Shown: positions 7,907 to 9,703 of the stretch, in pieces
Layout: the number at the start of each line of letters is the position of its first letter
Numbering within the stretch: the first letter of the stretch is position 1
DNA from: Gammaproteobacteria bacterium UBA4475
GTDB lineage: Bacteria; Pseudomonadota; Gammaproteobacteria; Pseudomonadales; Azotimanducaceae
DNA length: 9,703 bases
NCBI GenBank assembly: GCA_002389265.1
Contig: DGOD01000004.1
Location: forward strand, 1-9,703
Reading direction: 5' to 3'
Notes under the pieces: generated by a model
Databases searched by the model: none
What the model saw: the letters and a program-made list of their open reading frames with translations, nothing else
Told to the model about the DNA's origin: nothing
Program-made: the position numbers and the translations under genes

Positions 7907-9096
7907 GAGAGTCCATAAGCGGCGACGGCACGATGTAATCGATCGACGCCCAATTCAAGCATGTCCAGGCCCTGAGCATAGCTGAAACGCAAGTGCTCAT
8001 CCGCTCGATAGAAGCCGAAGTCCGTACCGGGCGTCACCGCAACGTAATGGTTTTCAAGTAGGCTGTCACTGAAGGCCTCACTGTCGGCAGCGAGACCCGC
8101 GGGCATCGTTGCATAGATGTAAAAAGCACCTTCCGGCATGCGCTCAATCCCAAACCCGAGCTCTCGCAGCGCCGGCACTAGAAAGTCACGACGAGCCTGG
8201 AATGCCTCGCGTTGGCGCTCCATAATATCTCGAGCCTCGGCACTGAATGCTGCTAGCGCAGCCTCTTGCGCGACGCTGGAGGGGCAAATAAAGAGATTCT
8301 GTGCGAGTTTTTCCAAGTCTGGCACAGCAGCTTCTGGGACAATTAACCAGCCTAAACGCCAACCCGTCATGCCAAAATATTTCGAAAAGCTGTTGATCAC
8401 AAATGCCTCTGGGTCAAAGGCAAGCACGCTGGTTGGTTTGCGCGCAGTATAGGTCAGCCCGTGATAAATTTCATCCACCACAAGATGCCCACCTCGCCGC
8501 CGAACACCAGCGGCAACCGCCTGCAGAACAGCTTTGTCGATAATCGCCCCAGTTGGGTTAGCAGGCGACGCTAATAACACGCCACGAGTCGACGACTGCC
8601 AATGTCGGTCGACCAGTGTTGGGGTCAACTGATAGCCATCGGCTGCAGTGACTGGTACCAATTGACCCTCACCGCTGAACGCCTTGAGGAAATGCCGATT
8701 ACAAGGATACCCAGGATCTGTCATTAACAAGCCTTCACCGGGATTCAGAAGCAACGCAGAAACCAGTAATAGCGCGCCTGAGCTACCTGCTGTGATGAAG
8801 ATCCTTGAAGGTGCCACATCAACACCATGTTCTTCAGCGTAGTGTCGGCTCAACAGTTCTCTGAGTTCAGGAATGCCCTGAGCGCTGGTGTATTTCGTTT
8901 TCCCCGCACGCAATGCCGCAATACCAGCCTCGACGATCGCGGCTGGCGTCTCAAAATCCGGTTCTCCCACCTCCATATGGACAACCTGATGCCCCTGCGA
9001 CTGAAGCTGATTCGCCCTGGCTAAGAGTTTCATTACCTTGAACGACTGGATGTCTTTGAGTCGATGGGCAAAACCCGAACTGTCAACAACTGCCAT
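7903..9096 (-). CDS. PLP-dependent class I/II aminotransferase
   Basis: A 397-residue fold-type I aminotransferase of the aspartate aminotransferase superfamily. The substrate-region motif [11 protein letters not shown] lies at about 41-51, [12 protein letters not shown] at about 69-80, and cofactor-contacting SPANPTG at 177-183 with N180. VVDEIYHG at 206-213 contains D208 and Y211, [16 protein letters not shown] at 235-250 contains the Schiff-base K239 and R247, and LRFSYA around 369-374 contains R370, expected to bind the substrate carboxylate. All key residues are present. The amino-donor specificity cannot be read from these motifs. It is the first gene of the minus-strand operon with sfsA and the hmuUV-like pair. 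A weak AGG-type ribosome site sits about 9 bases before the ATG. The leader carries a 14-bp palindrome that may be an operator. Confidence 0.95.
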   Translation of the reverse strand: MAVVDSSGFAHRLKDIQSFKVMKLLARANQLQSQGHQVVHMEVGEPDFETPAAIVEAGIAALRAGKTKYTSAQGIPELRELLSRHYAEEHGVDVAPSRIFITAGSSGALLLVSALLLNPGEGLLMTDPGYPCNRHFLKAFSGEGQLVPVTAADGYQLTPTLVDRHWQSSTRGVLLASPANPTGAIIDKAVLQAVAAGVRRRGGHLVVDEIYHGLTYTARKPTSVLAFDPEAFVINSFSKYFGMTGWRLGWLIVPEAAVPDLEKLAQNLFICPSSVAQEAALAAFSAEARDIMERQREAFQARRDFLVPALRELGFGIERMPEGAFYIYATMPAGLAADSEAFSDSLLENHYVAVTPGTDFGFYRADEHLRFSYAQGLDMLELGVDRLHRAVAAYGLS

Positions 9097-9115
9097 CTGT
9101 TACTACCTATCCCTG

Positions 9116-9129
9116 GCTTGAGCTCAAGC
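9116..9129. repeat. Perfect 14-bp palindrome in aminotransferase leader
   Basis: GCTTGAGCTCAAGC is a perfect palindrome whose nearer end lies 19 bases upstream of the aminotransferase ATG (minus strand). A palindrome of this length should occur by chance less than once or so in the whole window. Its position between divergent genes suggests a repressor operator or a dyad affecting translation. No family match is claimed. Confidence 0.45.
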
Positions 9130-9173
9130 TCTGCACCTTGTTTAAAATCGCAGTATCGCTTAATTTCACTGTC

Positions 9174-9190
9174 GGGTCAGAAATTGACCC
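9174..9190. repeat. Inverted repeat GGGTCA-N5-TGACCC in divergent region
   Basis: GGGTCAGAAATTGACCC has perfect 6-base arms around a 5-base spacer, in the middle of the region between the aminotransferase and the lysine-rich gene. The dyad shape is typical of a dimeric transcription factor site. The stem is too short and lacks a T tract, so a rho-independent terminator is unlikely. The right arm contains TTGACC, which resembles a -35 element for the plus strand, but no good -10 follows at 16-18 bases. Confidence 0.4.
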
Positions 9191-9206
9191 AATATTTTTC
9201 AGGATT

Positions 9207-9235
9207 CTGATACAAATGACGCAAATCGAAGTAAA
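9207..9235 (-). promoter_or_regulatory. Weak candidate sigma-70 promoter for the aminotransferase operon
   Basis: Reading the minus strand, TTTACT (9230-9235) and TATCAG (9207-9212) are separated by 17 bases, each matching four of six consensus positions. Transcription from here would start near 9200, leaving both inverted repeats (9174-9190 and 9116-9129) in the leader. This is a pattern match only, and chance matches of this quality are common. Confidence 0.2.
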
Positions 9236-9338
9236 GCGACGATGACTCAATTCTCGCTTGGAGATTCTTCCTTCTTCTGGTAACGTTCGCGCTCGATTTT
9301 GTTTAGGTTTTACGTGACATAGCATACTGGATGAAACT

Positions 9339-9703
9339 ATGGCAACCAAAACTAAAAGTAGCTCCAAAGCCAAGCCGGCAAAAAAAGCAAAAATTGTAGC
9401 GCCTGCGGCGAAAACCAAGAAAGCGAACACGACTCAGCCGGTGAAAAAAACTGCGCCGGTGAAAAAAACTGCCGCTAAGGTCGCAACGAAAACGCCGCCA
9501 GCAAAGCCTGCCGCCAAGATAAAGAAGCCAACGTCGAAGATATCAACTAAGGCAAAGACCACAGCGCCGGCAAAGAAAACCGTCAATCCGAAGGCAGCTG
9601 CCAAACCAGCTGTCAAAAAAGTCGTTAAGCCGGTTAAGGCCGTGTCAGCCCCGAGTAAAGCGAAGACTATTGCAAAGCCCAAAAGCAGCACCGCGCAAGC
9701 TAA
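9339..9703 (+). CDS. Lysine/alanine/proline-rich basic protein, N-terminal part (histone H1-like, or basic extension of DksA)
   Basis: An open frame starts at the ATG at 9339 and runs off the right edge after 121 complete codons. The visible part has 35 lysines (29%) and about 28 alanines, with the rest mainly P, T, V and S. It contains no D, E, R, F, W or Y. Repeated units are of the type PAKK, PVKKTA and KPAAK. This low-complexity basic make-up matches histone H1-like and AlgP-type nucleoid proteins and basic tails that bind DNA or RNA. In pseudomonads the aminotransferase/sfsA neighbourhood lies beside dksA, and I recall some marine gammaproteobacterial DksA proteins with lysine-rich N-terminal extensions. 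The missing 3' part could therefore encode a DksA zinc-finger domain, but that is not visible here. The MATKTKS start and GGATGA 5 bases upstream of the ATG support this start. An ATG at 9331 is in another frame with an early stop. Confidence 0.75.
   Translation, partial: MATKTKSSSKAKPAKKAKIVAPAAKTKKANTTQPVKKTAPVKKTAAKVATKTPPAKPAAKIKKPTSKISTKAKTTAPAKKTVNPKAAAKPAVKKVVKPVKAVSAPSKAKTIAKPKSSTAQA
9437..9472 (+). repeat. Two perfect tandem copies of an 18-bp unit
   Basis: The unit GCCGGTGAAAAAAACTGC occurs at 9437-9454 and again, identically and directly adjacent, at 9455-9472. It encodes PVKKTA twice (residues 34-45 of the lysine-rich protein). Being a multiple of three, the unit can expand or contract without losing frame. 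Each copy holds an A7 run (9444-9450 and 9462-9468), and a third A7 lies at 9380-9386. Confidence 0.9.

Noticed and set aside
9242..9283. Short ORF MTQFSLGDSSFFW upstream of the lysine-rich gene as a leader peptide
   Set aside because: Thirteen codons, no clear ribosome site and no attenuator-like hairpins or codon runs; indistinguishable from chance.
9107..9691. Minus-strand open frames (9107-9430 and 9434-9691) giving hydrophobic, membrane-like translations
   Set aside because: They lie antisense to the lysine-rich gene and its upstream region; lysine/alanine codons read backwards give Phe/Leu/Ala-rich products. There is no ribosome site, and the sense frame has clear compositional logic.

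Overview
The window looks like chromosomal DNA from a marine-type gammaproteobacterium of moderate G+C content. That rests on HemL, a Pol II family PolB and SfsA next to a class I/II aminotransferase, which are all typical of that class. It is an inference from gene content and protein style, not from a 16S sequence or a search. I see no rRNA, tRNA, insertion sequence, integrase, CRISPR array or attachment site, and no clear sign of horizontal transfer.

Left part (1-2902): the 5' end of a small membrane-anchored coiled-coil protein runs off the left edge on the minus strand. A 267-base gap follows, then two plus-strand genes: hemL (tetrapyrrole synthesis from glutamate-1-semialdehyde) and a PfkB-family kinase resembling adenosine kinase.

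Middle and right (2923-9096): five minus-strand genes read right to left: a PLP-dependent aminotransferase, sfsA, a heme-type ABC permease (hmuU-like), its ATPase (hmuV-like), and then polB after a 120-base gap. The first four are joined by three consecutive 4-base ATGA stop/start overlaps, so they very probably form one translationally coupled operon. The transporter pair has no substrate-binding protein or outer-membrane receptor in the window. The hmuV signature motif is written across a run of eight G. PolB is convergent with the kinase gene, with only 20 bases between their stop codons, and ends in a likely sliding-clamp binding peptide.

Right edge (9097-9703): a 242-base divergent region holds a perfect 14-bp palindrome and a second 6-5-6 inverted repeat. 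It separates the aminotransferase operon from a plus-strand gene that runs off the window. The visible 121 residues of that gene are 29% lysine, with no acidic, arginine or aromatic residue. This is either a histone H1-like/AlgP-like DNA-binding protein or a basic N-terminal extension of a larger protein. DksA is the candidate suggested by the neighbourhood.

Most of the window is recognisable housekeeping sequence, and I do not see a clearly new multi-gene system. The items most worth a second look are the sfsA-heme transporter coupling, the G8 tract in hmuV, the lysine-rich gene with its tandem repeat, and the paired palindromes in the divergent promoter region.
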